A stretch of DNA of 64,000 nucleotides from Chitinimonas_A lacunae. Lineage in GTDB: Bacteria > Pseudomonadota > Gammaproteobacteria > Burkholderiales > Chitinimonadaceae. Numbering within the stretch: position 1 is the first letter of the stretch; each line of letters starts with the position of its first letter. Under the pieces are notes generated by a model. It was not told where the DNA came from. It worked only from the letters and a program-made list of their open reading frames with translations, and did no database searches. Below, piece by piece: positions 17,534-25,669 of this stretch. The stretch is taken from NCBI RefSeq assembly GCF_042650885.1, contig NZ_JBHSBU010000001.1, positions 3,596,001 to 3,660,000 of the forward strand, read 5' to 3'. The position numbers were made by a program, and so were the translations under genes.

Positions 17534-18542
17534 GGCAGGCACCTCACCAGCCGGCCTTGACTGCACCGCACGCGTCCCGAGCACATGTCGTGTATCGACA
17601 GCTCGACTCGATGATCGGTCGCACCCGCTGATCGGGCATCGGGGCGTCATCAAGTACGGCGTCGAGCGGCGCCACCCGCACGGGCGGGTACGGAAGCTCC
17701 ATGCAAGCAGGTGAGACGACAACCGTGAGGGTACGAATCGCGGACTCCATCCTTGGCTCCAGTCTTTCGAGGGTCGTGTCAACAATGGTCGCTCCCCACA
17801 GCAGCTCAGAACCGCACGGCCGTAGGGGGCAACAGGCAGGTGAGGCAGGTGTCGTCTGGGTCGGTCCCCCCGGGAATAAATGACGTGTGAGTTTTCACAT
17901 TGCGATGGCACCAGATGCGGTGGGCGTTGTGATGACAGTGCGCAATGCGGCGTGTGGCTCAGCGCCAGTGCTTGGGAGAGTGGAGAGAGCGGGCAGGCAT
18001 GACGCGGTGCGACGTCATCTGAGAAAGGTCCGAAACTAGCATCGGGGAGAGAAAGCGACTCGCCGGTTTCGGACAGCAATGCGATAGAGGACAAATCGTC
18101 AGAATCTCCCCTCAATCCGATCAGCGAGTGGTCGTCGTATGAAATCGGGACGGACTGTCAGACACTGGAAGGCGAGTCGCCCACCGGCGCATTGGGCAGT
18201 CGCTTCCGTGCCCAATGGCATCGCAGTGAATTTGGTCGAACAGGTGTTCGATATAAAAACAGTGCGGCCGCCTTTTTGTTGCTGTTCCCACCGGTGCAGC
18301 CGAGCGGCATAGAATATCGAACGATTTCCCTATTCAATAACGTAATTCATCTAAATAGTCAGGTTCTATACTGCACAAATGAACCATAAACATTTGTCTT
18401 TAAAGTGCTGTTCCGTAAGGTAATAGTGGCTTGACTGAGGATGCCGCGATATAATCTATTCTTCGATCGACTCTAATAAGGGTGCGCACCGTTGTGCGCG
18501 CCGAGGGTGGATTTTTCTTTTTTATTCTCTTGTGGTTATTCA
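17534..18542. other. 1-kb gap between LysR and the split Rhs locus
   Basis: No supported gene. The left part (to about 18.2 kb) is GC-rich and the right part becomes clearly AT-rich, a composition step that may mark the edge of a transferred segment. The AT-rich end holds the Rhs promoter candidate. I looked for but did not find a tRNA 3' end or obvious att repeat here. Confidence 0.45.
18431..18455 (+). promoter_or_regulatory. Possible promoter of the split Rhs locus
   Basis: A perfect TATAAT at 18450-18455 lies 88 bp before the first Rhs start, in AT-rich DNA. TTGACT at 18431-18436 is only 13 bp away, too close for a standard sigma-70 spacer, so the -35 is uncertain. Confidence 0.35.
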
Positions 18543-20897
18543 ATGAAAAGCTGGTTAAAACCCTTCGCTTTTCCCCATGGTCATGGTCAACGCAGTATTC
18601 GAAAACTTGCTATTGCCGTGTCCTTGTTGGGAATCTCTCCGCTCACCCTGGCTGCCGATGACGATGGCACCACCATTCCCTATCCGAAAGTCTGTGACAT
18701 TTCGAATGCCTGTATCGAAAGCACCAGTATTTCGGGATGGGTAGACCATTTCTACCCTGAGCCCAAACGGAATTGGTGGAAAGTCACCAAGGGTCCTTAT
18801 GAGTGCTTGGCGCCCAATGGGATGCGAGCCAACTGCTATGACCTCACCATCGACGGAGCAAACTACCTACATGGCGTTATTCTCCGCGCTATCATCGGTT
18901 GTCCAGATGGAACCTTCTTTGGCAAAGTCAGCCAGCGCTGCCGGAAGATTTGCCCCGAGGGCGAGTATCTGGTGAAAGATGTGTCGCCGGATCAGTGCAA
19001 GCCCAATCCGAAACCTGAAGAACGTGATCCGGACGATACGGCTGATCCGGAACAGGGCATGCCCGAATGCCCAAAACGCTCAGAGGAAATGGATAAGACA
19101 ACCGGCAATCCCATCAATACCGCGACGGGGAATAAGTTCCAGCGCGAGATTGATACCCTGCTGGGTGTGCCTTTCATCCGGTTCTATAACAGCCACGATT
19201 CCGGTCCGAAGCATCAACTCGGCCTGGGCTGGCGCCACAATTGGCACGCCCGGGTATTGCCGGTTTATTCCTATTTCATTGATCCGGGTATTCCCCCGCA
19301 TATGGACCCGGATTGGCGCGAGTACTGGAATAGCCGTGCAGCGAATAGTTCAGGCCCGAAACCGCGTCTGTTGTTCTACCGGCTGGAGCGTACCGATGGG
19401 GCTTCCTTCTCTGCTACTACGGATGGCCGGATTATTGGCGCGACCGACAAGAACACCCTCAAGCTGACCATTGGCCCGACCGGCTTTACCGTCTTCGATG
19501 GCCTGAACACTGAGCATTACGACGCCAAGGGCAATCTGGTCTCGCTCGTCGAAGGCGGCGGCAAGCGCTACACGCTGACCTATGCCGATAAGCTGCTGAG
19601 CCAAGTCAAGGATGAGACCACGGGTCGCACGCTGACCTTTACCTACCGTCGGGAAACGCTGGGTGGAATCGAAGACGATTGGCTCAGCAAAGTCGAAAGC
19701 GGCAATGCTTCGGGCACGACAGGTCTGGTGGCGAGCTTTGACTATTCGCCCAAGGGCTATCTGGCCAAGGTGACACATGCCGATGGGACAACGCGTCAGT
19801 ACGTCCACGACGACCCCGAGCGCGGTGACAAGCTGTCTGGGTTAATCGATGAGAACGGGGTGCGGTTTGCCACCTGGAGTTACAACCGATACGGCGCAGC
19901 GATCAGTTCCGAGCACGCCGGTGGGGTGAACCGCTACACCTTGAGCTTCGGCGGGGCACGTGGCTGGCCCAGCACGGTCCAGACCAGCCCAACGGGTGCC
20001 ACCCGGTTCTTCAACTACCAGCAGATCGGCCGTCGCCTCCTCTTTGCGGGCAATTGGCAGCCGGGTGGTTCGGGTTGCAACGCCAGTACCCGCAAGCGTA
20101 CCTACGACTCGGCTGGCAATCCGCAAGAACAGATCGACTTCAACGGCAATGTGACGTGGTTCACCTACGACCCCGAGCGGGATCTGGAGGTGACGCGGAT
20201 TGAAGCCGCGACCAGCTCGGCACCTCGGGCGGTCACTACGCAATGGCATGCGACATTCCGCTTGCCCACGAAGATCAGCGCCAACGATCGGACCGTCAGC
20301 TTTGACTATGATGAGCGCGCCAATCTGACCAAGAAGACCGTTGAGTCCAACGGGAAGGTATGGAGCTGGCGTTATGCCTACGACAGCAACAATCGCTTGA
20401 TGAGCGTGACCGAGCCGGCGGGCCGTAGCAGCCAGTTCGGTTATGACGCCACGGGCAATCTGGTCTCGTTCAAGGATCGTGCTGGGCTGGTCACGACGTA
20501 TGGTCCTCACAACGCCCATGGTCAACCGCTGTCGATCACCCGTCCTGATGGCGTGGTGACATCGATGACCTATGACGCTCGGGGTCGCTTGCTGACCTAC
20601 AGCGAGGGTCAGTCTGTGACGCGCTACCAGTACGCGCCGACGGGCCTGCTCAAGCAGGTCAATCTGCCCGATGGCAGCCAGATCGACTATGAGTATGACC
20701 CAGCTCACCGGTTAGTCGGCCTTCGCAACAACCAGGGCCATAGCATCCGCTACGTGCTGGATGCCGCCGGCAATCGACTTCAACAGGATGTGCAGGACGC
20801 CAACGGCACCTTGGCCGCTGCGATGGCGAAAGTGGACGCTGAACGTCTGTCCCTGATTGCGCCGAACAGCCTGCCGACTCAACAAGACAGCGAATAA
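18543..20897 (+). CDS. Exported Rhs protein, N-terminal half (DUF6531 and YD repeats)
   Basis: 784 aa starting MKSWLKPFAFPHGHGQ, chosen because it opens a signal peptide (IAVSLLGISPLTLA then ADDD); the Shine-Dalgarno is weak. A Cys-containing N-terminal region (about 40-170) precedes a DUF6531-like segment (GNPINTATGNKFQREIDTLLG, FIRFYNSHDS, LGLGWRHNW) and YD repeats (YGYDPNGNR type) to about residue 755. The last ~28 residues (LAAAMAKVDAERLSL ... QQDSE) are not YD-like. It stops at TAA 20895-20897, and the next ORF continues in the same frame 6 bp later, so this and the next entry together equal one ordinary Rhs protein. Confidence 0.85.
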   Translation: MKSWLKPFAFPHGHGQRSIRKLAIAVSLLGISPLTLAADDDGTTIPYPKVCDISNACIESTSISGWVDHFYPEPKRNWWKVTKGPYECLAPNGMRANCYDLTIDGANYLHGVILRAIIGCPDGTFFGKVSQRCRKICPEGEYLVKDVSPDQCKPNPKPEERDPDDTADPEQGMPECPKRSEEMDKTTGNPINTATGNKFQREIDTLLGVPFIRFYNSHDSGPKHQLGLGWRHNWHARVLPVYSYFIDPGIPPHMDPDWREYWNSRAANSSGPKPRLLFYRLERTDGASFSATTDGRIIGATDKNTLKLTIGPTGFTVFDGLNTEHYDAKGNLVSLVEGGGKRYTLTYADKLLSQVKDETTGRTLTFTYRRETLGGIEDDWLSKVESGNASGTTGLVASFDYSPKGYLAKVTHADGTTRQYVHDDPERGDKLSGLIDENGVRFATWSYNRYGAAISSEHAGGVNRYTLSFGGARGWPSTVQTSPTGATRFFNYQQIGRRLLFAGNWQPGGSGCNASTRKRTYDSAGNPQEQIDFNGNVTWFTYDPERDLEVTRIEAATSSAPRAVTTQWHATFRLPTKISANDRTVSFDYDERANLTKKTVESNGKVWSWRYAYDSNNRLMSVTEPAGRSSQFGYDATGNLVSFKDRAGLVTTYGPHNAHGQPLSITRPDGVVTSMTYDARGRLLTYSEGQSVTRYQYAPTGLLKQVNLPDGSQIDYEYDPAHRLVGLRNNQGHSIRYVLDAAGNRLQQDVQDANGTLAAAMAKVDAERLSLIAPNSLPTQQDSE

Positions 20898-20903
20898 TTT
20901 CTT

Positions 20904-23135
20904 ATGCGATTTCCTCGATTCGCCAGCGTCTTCACGCTGGCGGCGGCCCTGGCCGCCCTGCCTTCTCAGGCAGCCATTACCCACACCCTTAAACAAGAGT
21001 TCGATCAGCTGGGTCGACTGGCCAAGGTTATCCAAGCCGATGGCAGTTGGGTCAGCTATGGCTACGACCCCAATGGCAACCGGACCGCAGCGACTGATCA
21101 TCTCGGGCGGACCACCCACTACGAATATGATGCGTTTAACCGCCTCACCACGATCCGCGACCCGAAGGGTGGCATTACGCGGATGGGATATGACGCCTTC
21201 AACAATCTGGTCAAAGTCACCGACCCCAAGGGTTTAACCACCGAGTACCAGTACAACGGTCTTGACCAGCTGGAAAAGCAAATCAGTCCGGACACAGGAA
21301 CCAGCAGCCAGACCTATGAACTGGATGGCCAGCTCAAGACCCGAACCAATGCTGCGGGGCAAACCACTCAGTTCAAGTACGACGGTGCCGGTCGACTCAT
21401 TGAGCAGCGCCATGCGGGTGGGCCAAACTGGACCTTCCAGTGGGACAGCGTCGGCCGGCTCAGTGAGGTCAAGGACAACACCGCGACCACGCGCTACCGC
21501 TACGACAGCCAAAGTCGACTGGAAGCCAAAACCCAGCAGATTGGCACGTTGACGCAAACGGTGAGCTATCGCTGGACACCGGCGAATCAACTATCCGGGC
21601 TGACGACGCCATCAGGTCGGGTAATCGACTATGTTCGGCAGAACGGTCAGATCGTCGCGGTTAATCTGGACGGCAAACCGTTGCTGACGCAGGTGGTCTA
21701 TCAACCCTTCGGTGGACCGCAGGGCTGGACCTGGGCAAATGGGCTGCACCATACCCGGCTCTACGACACCAATGGTCGCCTCTACCGAGTCGAGTCAGCG
21801 GGCATCTTTGCCAAACGGCTGATCTTTGACGGGGCCAGCAATGTCAAGCAGCAGGAAGACCTGCAAGATGCCAAGCGGACGCAGGAGTTTGGTTATGACG
21901 TGCTGGATCGGCTGACGAGCGAAACCACAACCCATCGCAACGACGCTTATCAGTACGACGCCAACGGAAACCGAACCCAGGTCAGCCGTAATGGCACCGC
22001 CACACCCTCAACGATTGAGGCCACCAGCAATCGGCTGACGGGGTTGGGCAACCAGACGCGGACCTATACCGCGACGGGTCATCTGCAAAGCGACGGCACC
22101 CGGACATTCGAGTACGACGGGGCGGAACGGCTGGTCAAAGTCACGACGAATGGCAAGACCTATCAGTACAGCCACAATGCCTGGGGTGAGCGGCTGGTCA
22201 AGACAGGGGTGCGGTTTGTCTATGACGAGCAAGGTCATCTGCTGGGTGAGTACAAGACCGACGGTAGCCTGATCCAGGAAACGGTGTGGTTAGGGGATCT
22301 GCCGATTGCCACGATTCAACCGGACGCTAAAAGCCCCAGCAAAACGCGGGTCTACTATGTCCATCCGGACCACCTAGGCACGCCCAGGGCGGTCAGCGAT
22401 CCCGTCAGCAATAAAGCGGTGTGGCGTTGGGAGTCCGATGGATTCGGTAACAGCACACCCGATGAAGACCCAGATCAGGACAAGAAGGAGCTCGTCTATA
22501 ACCTGCGCTTCCCGGGTCAATACTTCGACCAGGAAACAGGGCTGAACTACAACTTCTTCAGGGATTATGAGCCGATTACAGGACGATATGTCCAATCAGA
22601 TCGGTGGGGGCTATATGACGGCGTCAATACGTACGTTTACGCTCATGTCAATCCCTTAGTGGAAATCGACCCAACTGGCGAGTTTGCGTGGGGGCTGGTG
22701 TTCGGGGGGGCTGAATTGGGGTGGCAATTATACCAAAATGATGGAGATTGGAGCTGCGTAGACTGGACTGGTGTTGGGCTCTCGATGGTTGGTGGTGGAT
22801 TAATGAATGGACTTTTCAAAGGCGCATTCAAATTCAAAACTGCTGGCAGTCACACATGGGATGCCACACGAAAGTGGATGAGCAAAAACAACATCATGCC
22901 GATCCAAAATGGTGTGCAGCGCCACCATTGGCTTTTTGAAAGAAATCAAGGTATCGGAAAACGAGTGCCGGATGTCGTCAAAAATCAACCTTGGAATATT
23001 AACCCTATCCGGTCCGACTTTAACAACTGGCTTGGCCGAAAGCCTTGGCGAGCACCGCTAGGTGCACCCTCATGGGCAGTGGAAACAGCGGTCGGCACTG
23101 GGATGACCGGGGTGGGTGCTGCTTCAGGAGACTAA
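20904..23135 (+). CDS. Exported Rhs protein, C-terminal half with HNH/Endo VII-like tip
   Basis: 743 aa opening with a second signal-peptide-like segment (MRFPRFASVFTLAAALAALPSQA) and then resuming YD repeats at THTLKQEFDQLGRLAKVIQADG. The Rhs core ends YYVHPDHLGTPRAVSD, FPGQYFDQETGLNYNFFRDYEPITGRYVQSDRWGL and VNPLVEIDPTG. The variable tip has a hydrophobic stretch (GLSMVGGGLMNGLFKGAF) and a QRHHWLFERNQGIGKRVPDV...NQPWNINPI motif that suggests an HNH/Endo VII-type nuclease. No good Shine-Dalgarno precedes the ATG; re-initiation from the upstream stop 6 bp away, or readthrough, are possible. Confidence 0.8.
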   Translation: MRFPRFASVFTLAAALAALPSQAAITHTLKQEFDQLGRLAKVIQADGSWVSYGYDPNGNRTAATDHLGRTTHYEYDAFNRLTTIRDPKGGITRMGYDAFNNLVKVTDPKGLTTEYQYNGLDQLEKQISPDTGTSSQTYELDGQLKTRTNAAGQTTQFKYDGAGRLIEQRHAGGPNWTFQWDSVGRLSEVKDNTATTRYRYDSQSRLEAKTQQIGTLTQTVSYRWTPANQLSGLTTPSGRVIDYVRQNGQIVAVNLDGKPLLTQVVYQPFGGPQGWTWANGLHHTRLYDTNGRLYRVESAGIFAKRLIFDGASNVKQQEDLQDAKRTQEFGYDVLDRLTSETTTHRNDAYQYDANGNRTQVSRNGTATPSTIEATSNRLTGLGNQTRTYTATGHLQSDGTRTFEYDGAERLVKVTTNGKTYQYSHNAWGERLVKTGVRFVYDEQGHLLGEYKTDGSLIQETVWLGDLPIATIQPDAKSPSKTRVYYVHPDHLGTPRAVSDPVSNKAVWRWESDGFGNSTPDEDPDQDKKELVYNLRFPGQYFDQETGLNYNFFRDYEPITGRYVQSDRWGLYDGVNTYVYAHVNPLVEIDPTGEFAWGLVFGGAELGWQLYQNDGDWSCVDWTGVGLSMVGGGLMNGLFKGAFKFKTAGSHTWDATRKWMSKNNIMPIQNGVQRHHWLFERNQGIGKRVPDVVKNQPWNINPIRSDFNNWLGRKPWRAPLGAPSWAVETAVGTGMTGVGAASGD

Positions 23136-23136
23136 C

Positions 23137-23607
23137 GTGGTTCAGAGCAATCGTAACAACGATGTATGTCTGCTGTTCTTAGAGGGGGACAAGTCAATAA
23201 TCCCTGTTGCGCTATCCGCTTTCCATGTAGCGCAAAGTGCGAAAAAGCAGCTCGAATCCTACGTAGGCGCCCTTGTCGTTAATAGAGAAGGCGAGGCTTA
23301 TCTGATTCGACAAATCGAGAGAGTAGGCCTTCACGGTGACGGGTTCCCCCGGAAAATACTTAGCGCTCTGACTGGCGCCTATGACATAAAAGTTGAGTTC
23401 GAACGGAGGCCAGCGATAGAGCTCGAAAGCTTCAAGCTGCTACTCATAGAATACCTCGCCATCGACAGTGAGAAAGGTGACCCATTTCTCCCGCAAGACA
23501 ATTCGTTCCCCATCGTTCTTGAACAGATAAAAAGGGCCAAAAACTTTGAGGAGATTTTTGAAGTAATCAAAATTCCCTCGGCTGAGGATGCGCTCGACGT
23601 CTTGTAG
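23137..23607 (+). CDS. Candidate immunity protein for the HNH-like Rhs tip
   Basis: 156 aa from GTG 23137, preceded by AGGAG at 23126-23130, one base after the Rhs stop codon. An upstream GTG at 23116 would overlap the Rhs end and lacks such a site. The protein is acidic, with no signal peptide (CLLFLEGDKSIIPVALSAFHVAQSAKKQLESYVGALVVN). I do not recognise a named Imm family. Role inferred from position directly behind a toxin tip and from the terminator after it. Confidence 0.7.
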   Translation: MVQSNRNNDVCLLFLEGDKSIIPVALSAFHVAQSAKKQLESYVGALVVNREGEAYLIRQIERVGLHGDGFPRKILSALTGAYDIKVEFERRPAIELESFKLLLIEYLAIDSEKGDPFLPQDNSFPIVLEQIKRAKNFEEIFEVIKIPSAEDALDVL

Positions 23608-23617
23608 GACGGAAATG

Positions 23618-23648
23618 AGGCCCGGCGGATTGCCGGGCCTGTTCTATT
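23618..23648 (+). terminator. Terminator of the split Rhs/immunity operon
   Basis: 9-bp stem AGGCCCGGC (23618-23626) with GCCGGGCCT (23632-23640), loop GGATT, tail GTTCTATT. It follows the immunity gene by about 10 bp. Confidence 0.75.
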
Positions 23649-23662
23649 AAGTAGCCAATATA

Positions 23663-23887
23663 TATCTATGCCTGCCTGCGTTGCGATGCTCGATAGGTAA
23701 CTCGTCGAAGCCAGGCTGAAAAGAATCGACCCCACCGAGAGTTGCAGTCGAGCGCAAAGCCGACGAATTCTTCGCCGAAGCGGTCGCGCGCGACATTCTC
23801 GATGCACTCGCGGATGCCGGCGGACAATACCGCCTCCATCGCTTGAAAGTCGAGACAATCGAGGTAAGGCTTGAGTGAAGCCGCCAT
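23663..23887 (-). pseudogene. Broken copy of the DUF4303-like gene
   Basis: Starts like the intact copy (MAASLKPYLDCLDFQAMEAVLSAGIRECIENVARD) with the same TAAGGATGAGAATGAT leader. A one-base deletion (CCGAGAGTTGCAG where the intact copy has CCGAGAAGTTGCAG, on the plus strand) shifts the frame after FVGFALDCN, and homology ends at about 23663. A duplicated, decaying immunity-type gene. Confidence 0.75.
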
Positions 23888-24040
23888 ATCATTCTCATCC
23901 TTAAACAACGAGCGGCGCGCATGAGCCGTTCGGCATCGTCGGGTCCGTCGATCGGATCACGGGGCGATGAGGCCAGCAGAGGGCAAGTTCTCAAGCTGTG
24001 CATTGAACTTCAGCGGGCCAGGACAGGACCCACGAGTTGA

Positions 24041-24096
24041 TCAGATCCGCAGGTCGCTTTCGCTGGATCCAGCAGCGAGGACGGCCTTGAACAGCT
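24041..24096 (-). pseudogene. 3' fragment of the H-NS-type gene (duplicated)
   Basis: Encodes only the last ~18 codons (FKAVLAAGSSESDLRI, stop) of the H-NS-like protein whose intact copy ends at 24858. It is carried along in the left copy of the direct duplication. Confidence 0.7.
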
Positions 24097-24120
24097 AAAG
24101 CTGGCAAAAAGCGGCCCGAT

Positions 24121-24702
24121 TTATTGTTTGCTCCGCTCCATTCGATCTAGCCCCACGTTGAGTTCTTCGTCGTGATCCAGGACGATGAGCCGGACAGCAT
24201 CCGCTCGCGCGATCGTATGGAACGCACCGCTGGATTCGCACTCAACAAGCACGCTGGCTGCCCAGTTAGCGAGATGTGCATTGAATGCAGCGGATAGGTC
24301 TGCATCTAATGTCTGCTGGTAAAGCTCGTTGTACCCCACGATTTCGATCAAGGATTCCCACGGCTTCCATGCTTGGACGAACGTCGGCGCATATCGGTCA
24401 TTGACGCAATACAGTGGCCAATCACCCAATGACCAGAATCGTTCTTGCAGCGATGGTGCAGAAGCCGCCGCTTCCATATCCATGCCTGCCTGCGCGGCGA
24501 TGCTCGATAGGTAGCCCGTCGAAGCCAGGCTGAAAAAGATCGACCCCACCGAGAAGTTGCAGTCGAGCGCGAAGCCAACGAATTCTTCGCCGGGGTGGTC
24601 GCGCGCCACATTCTCGATGCACTCGCGGATGCCGGCGGACAACACCGTCTCCATCGGTTGGAAGTCGAGACGATCGAGGTAAGGCTTGAGTGAAGCCGCC
24701 AT
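24121..24702 (-). CDS. DUF4303-like protein, possibly an orphan immunity protein
   Basis: 193 aa starting MAASLKPYLDRLDFQPMETVL; the ATG follows a conserved TAAGGATGAGAATGAT leader that is shared with the broken copy, supporting this start. The EEFVGFALDCNFSVGSIFFSLAST and LGDWPLYCVNDRYAPTFVQAWKPWESL parts resemble DUF4303/immunity-type proteins. No signal peptide. It lies between an Rhs locus and an H-NS-type gene, as orphan immunity genes often do. The family match is by eye only. Confidence 0.55.
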   Translation of the reverse strand: MAASLKPYLDRLDFQPMETVLSAGIRECIENVARDHPGEEFVGFALDCNFSVGSIFFSLASTGYLSSIAAQAGMDMEAAASAPSLQERFWSLGDWPLYCVNDRYAPTFVQAWKPWESLIEIVGYNELYQQTLDADLSAAFNAHLANWAASVLVECESSGAFHTIARADAVRLIVLDHDEELNVGLDRMERSKQ

Positions 24703-24914
24703 ATCATTCTCATCCTTAGAACGACGAGCGGCGTGCATGAGCCGTTCGACATCCGTCGGGACCGTCGATCGGATCACAGGGCGACGAGGCCAGCAGAGCG
24801 CAAGTTCTCAAGCTGTGCATTGAACTTCAGCGGACCAGGACAGGCCCCGCGAGTTGATCAGATCCGCAGGTCGCTTTCGCTGGATCCAGCAGCGAGGGCG
24901 GCCTTGAACCAGCT
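24476..24914. repeat. 0.43-kb direct duplication, right copy
   Basis: Partner of 23663-24096. Contains the start of the intact DUF4303-like gene and the 3' end of the H-NS-type gene. Confidence 0.85.
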
Positions 24915-25190
24915 CGGCCGCTTCCCGCGACCACCCCAGGTCTGCATTGGGTTCGCAGGATTTCTGTACTTCGCTTCGAGCGACCCACGCTTGAGCGGCG
25001 TAGGCCGCCGGGCCACATCCACCTCAGGAAAGAGTTCGCTGATCGAGAGGCCATCGGCCGTAGCCAAGTCGATGCACTTCTGCCGTACGCTCGCGAGCTT
25101 CTCGTGTACCAGCTTGTCGCGCAGATGCTCGGCTGCTTCGATCAGCTGTTGGAGTTCGTCAGCGGAAAGGTGGTCGATGTTGACGGTCAT
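24858..25190 (-). CDS. H-NS-family nucleoid protein
   Basis: 110 aa. Coiled-coil oligomerisation region at the N-terminus (LSADELQQLIEAAEHLRDKLVHEKLASVRQK) and the H-NS-type DNA-binding C-terminus (EAKYRNPANPMQTWGGRGKRPSWFKAAL). The start MTVNIDHLSADE is chosen; further upstream Mets add a non-homologous tail. Horizontally acquired regions often carry their own H-NS paralogue, which could silence the AT-rich Rhs locus next door; that role is inferred. Confidence 0.88.
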   Translation of the reverse strand: MTVNIDHLSADELQQLIEAAEHLRDKLVHEKLASVRQKCIDLATADGLSISELFPEVDVARRPTPLKRGSLEAKYRNPANPMQTWGGRGKRPSWFKAALAAGSSESDLRI

Positions 25191-25669
25191 GCTGATGCAT
25201 CCAGAGAAGGTATTGCAGCATACGGCAGAGCGTCCACGGGATGCGTAGAGCATGGACTGATAGAGCATGGACTGGATGGGGCACGGGCTCTAGGCAACAG
25301 GTGAGACAGGGTTAGGCTTCCTGACGCAAGCGCATGATGCAGTCCTGCGAGGGCGAGCACGCGTATACTTCTGTCGGCGGTTAGCTGATGCTTTCACCGA
25401 TGCAAGTTGGTCCTGGCTCAACTTGCATACTGGCCCTTCCGCCTACCTCCGTGCGGGCAAGCATCTAGCACCGCGGCTGCAGCCCGGTCCTGCCCGCCAT
25501 CATGCTCATGGACTACGAAACTGTGCGCATAGCCCGCCAGCTTCGAAACTGCAAGCGTAATGAGCCGCGCGGGTTCCATAGTGATCTGCCGCAAGTGTGT
25601 ATCTATGTGTGTATATAAACCAAGAAAAAGGCAAATAACACACATAAAAATCAAAAGGTTACGTCAAAA
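25191..25669. other. Gap between the H-NS-type gene and pabAB
   Basis: About 480 bases. A minus-strand frame (25418-25654) reads MIFMCVICLFLGLYTHIDTH but has no ribosome site and looks like chance coding. The last 70 bases are AT-rich (TGTATATAAACCAAGAAAAAGG) and probably hold the pabAB promoter. It marks the return to chromosomal genes. Confidence 0.4.

Larger units (their letters stand above)
23663..24096. repeat. 0.43-kb direct duplication, left copy
   Basis: 23663-24096 is a near-identical direct copy of 24476-24914. The unit spans the 5' part of the DUF4303-like gene, its leader, and the last codons of the upstream H-NS-type gene. Divergence includes small indels, so the duplication is not recent. 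Confidence 0.85.

Noticed and set aside
16625..18115. Extended LysR frame starting far upstream
   Set aside because: The first ~195 codons are low-quality sequence; the LysR fold begins exactly at MELRHLRSF with a good ribosome site.
17534..18542. ICE attachment site next to the LysR gene
   Set aside because: The composition step is suggestive but I found no direct repeat or tRNA end, and the other end of the element is outside the window.
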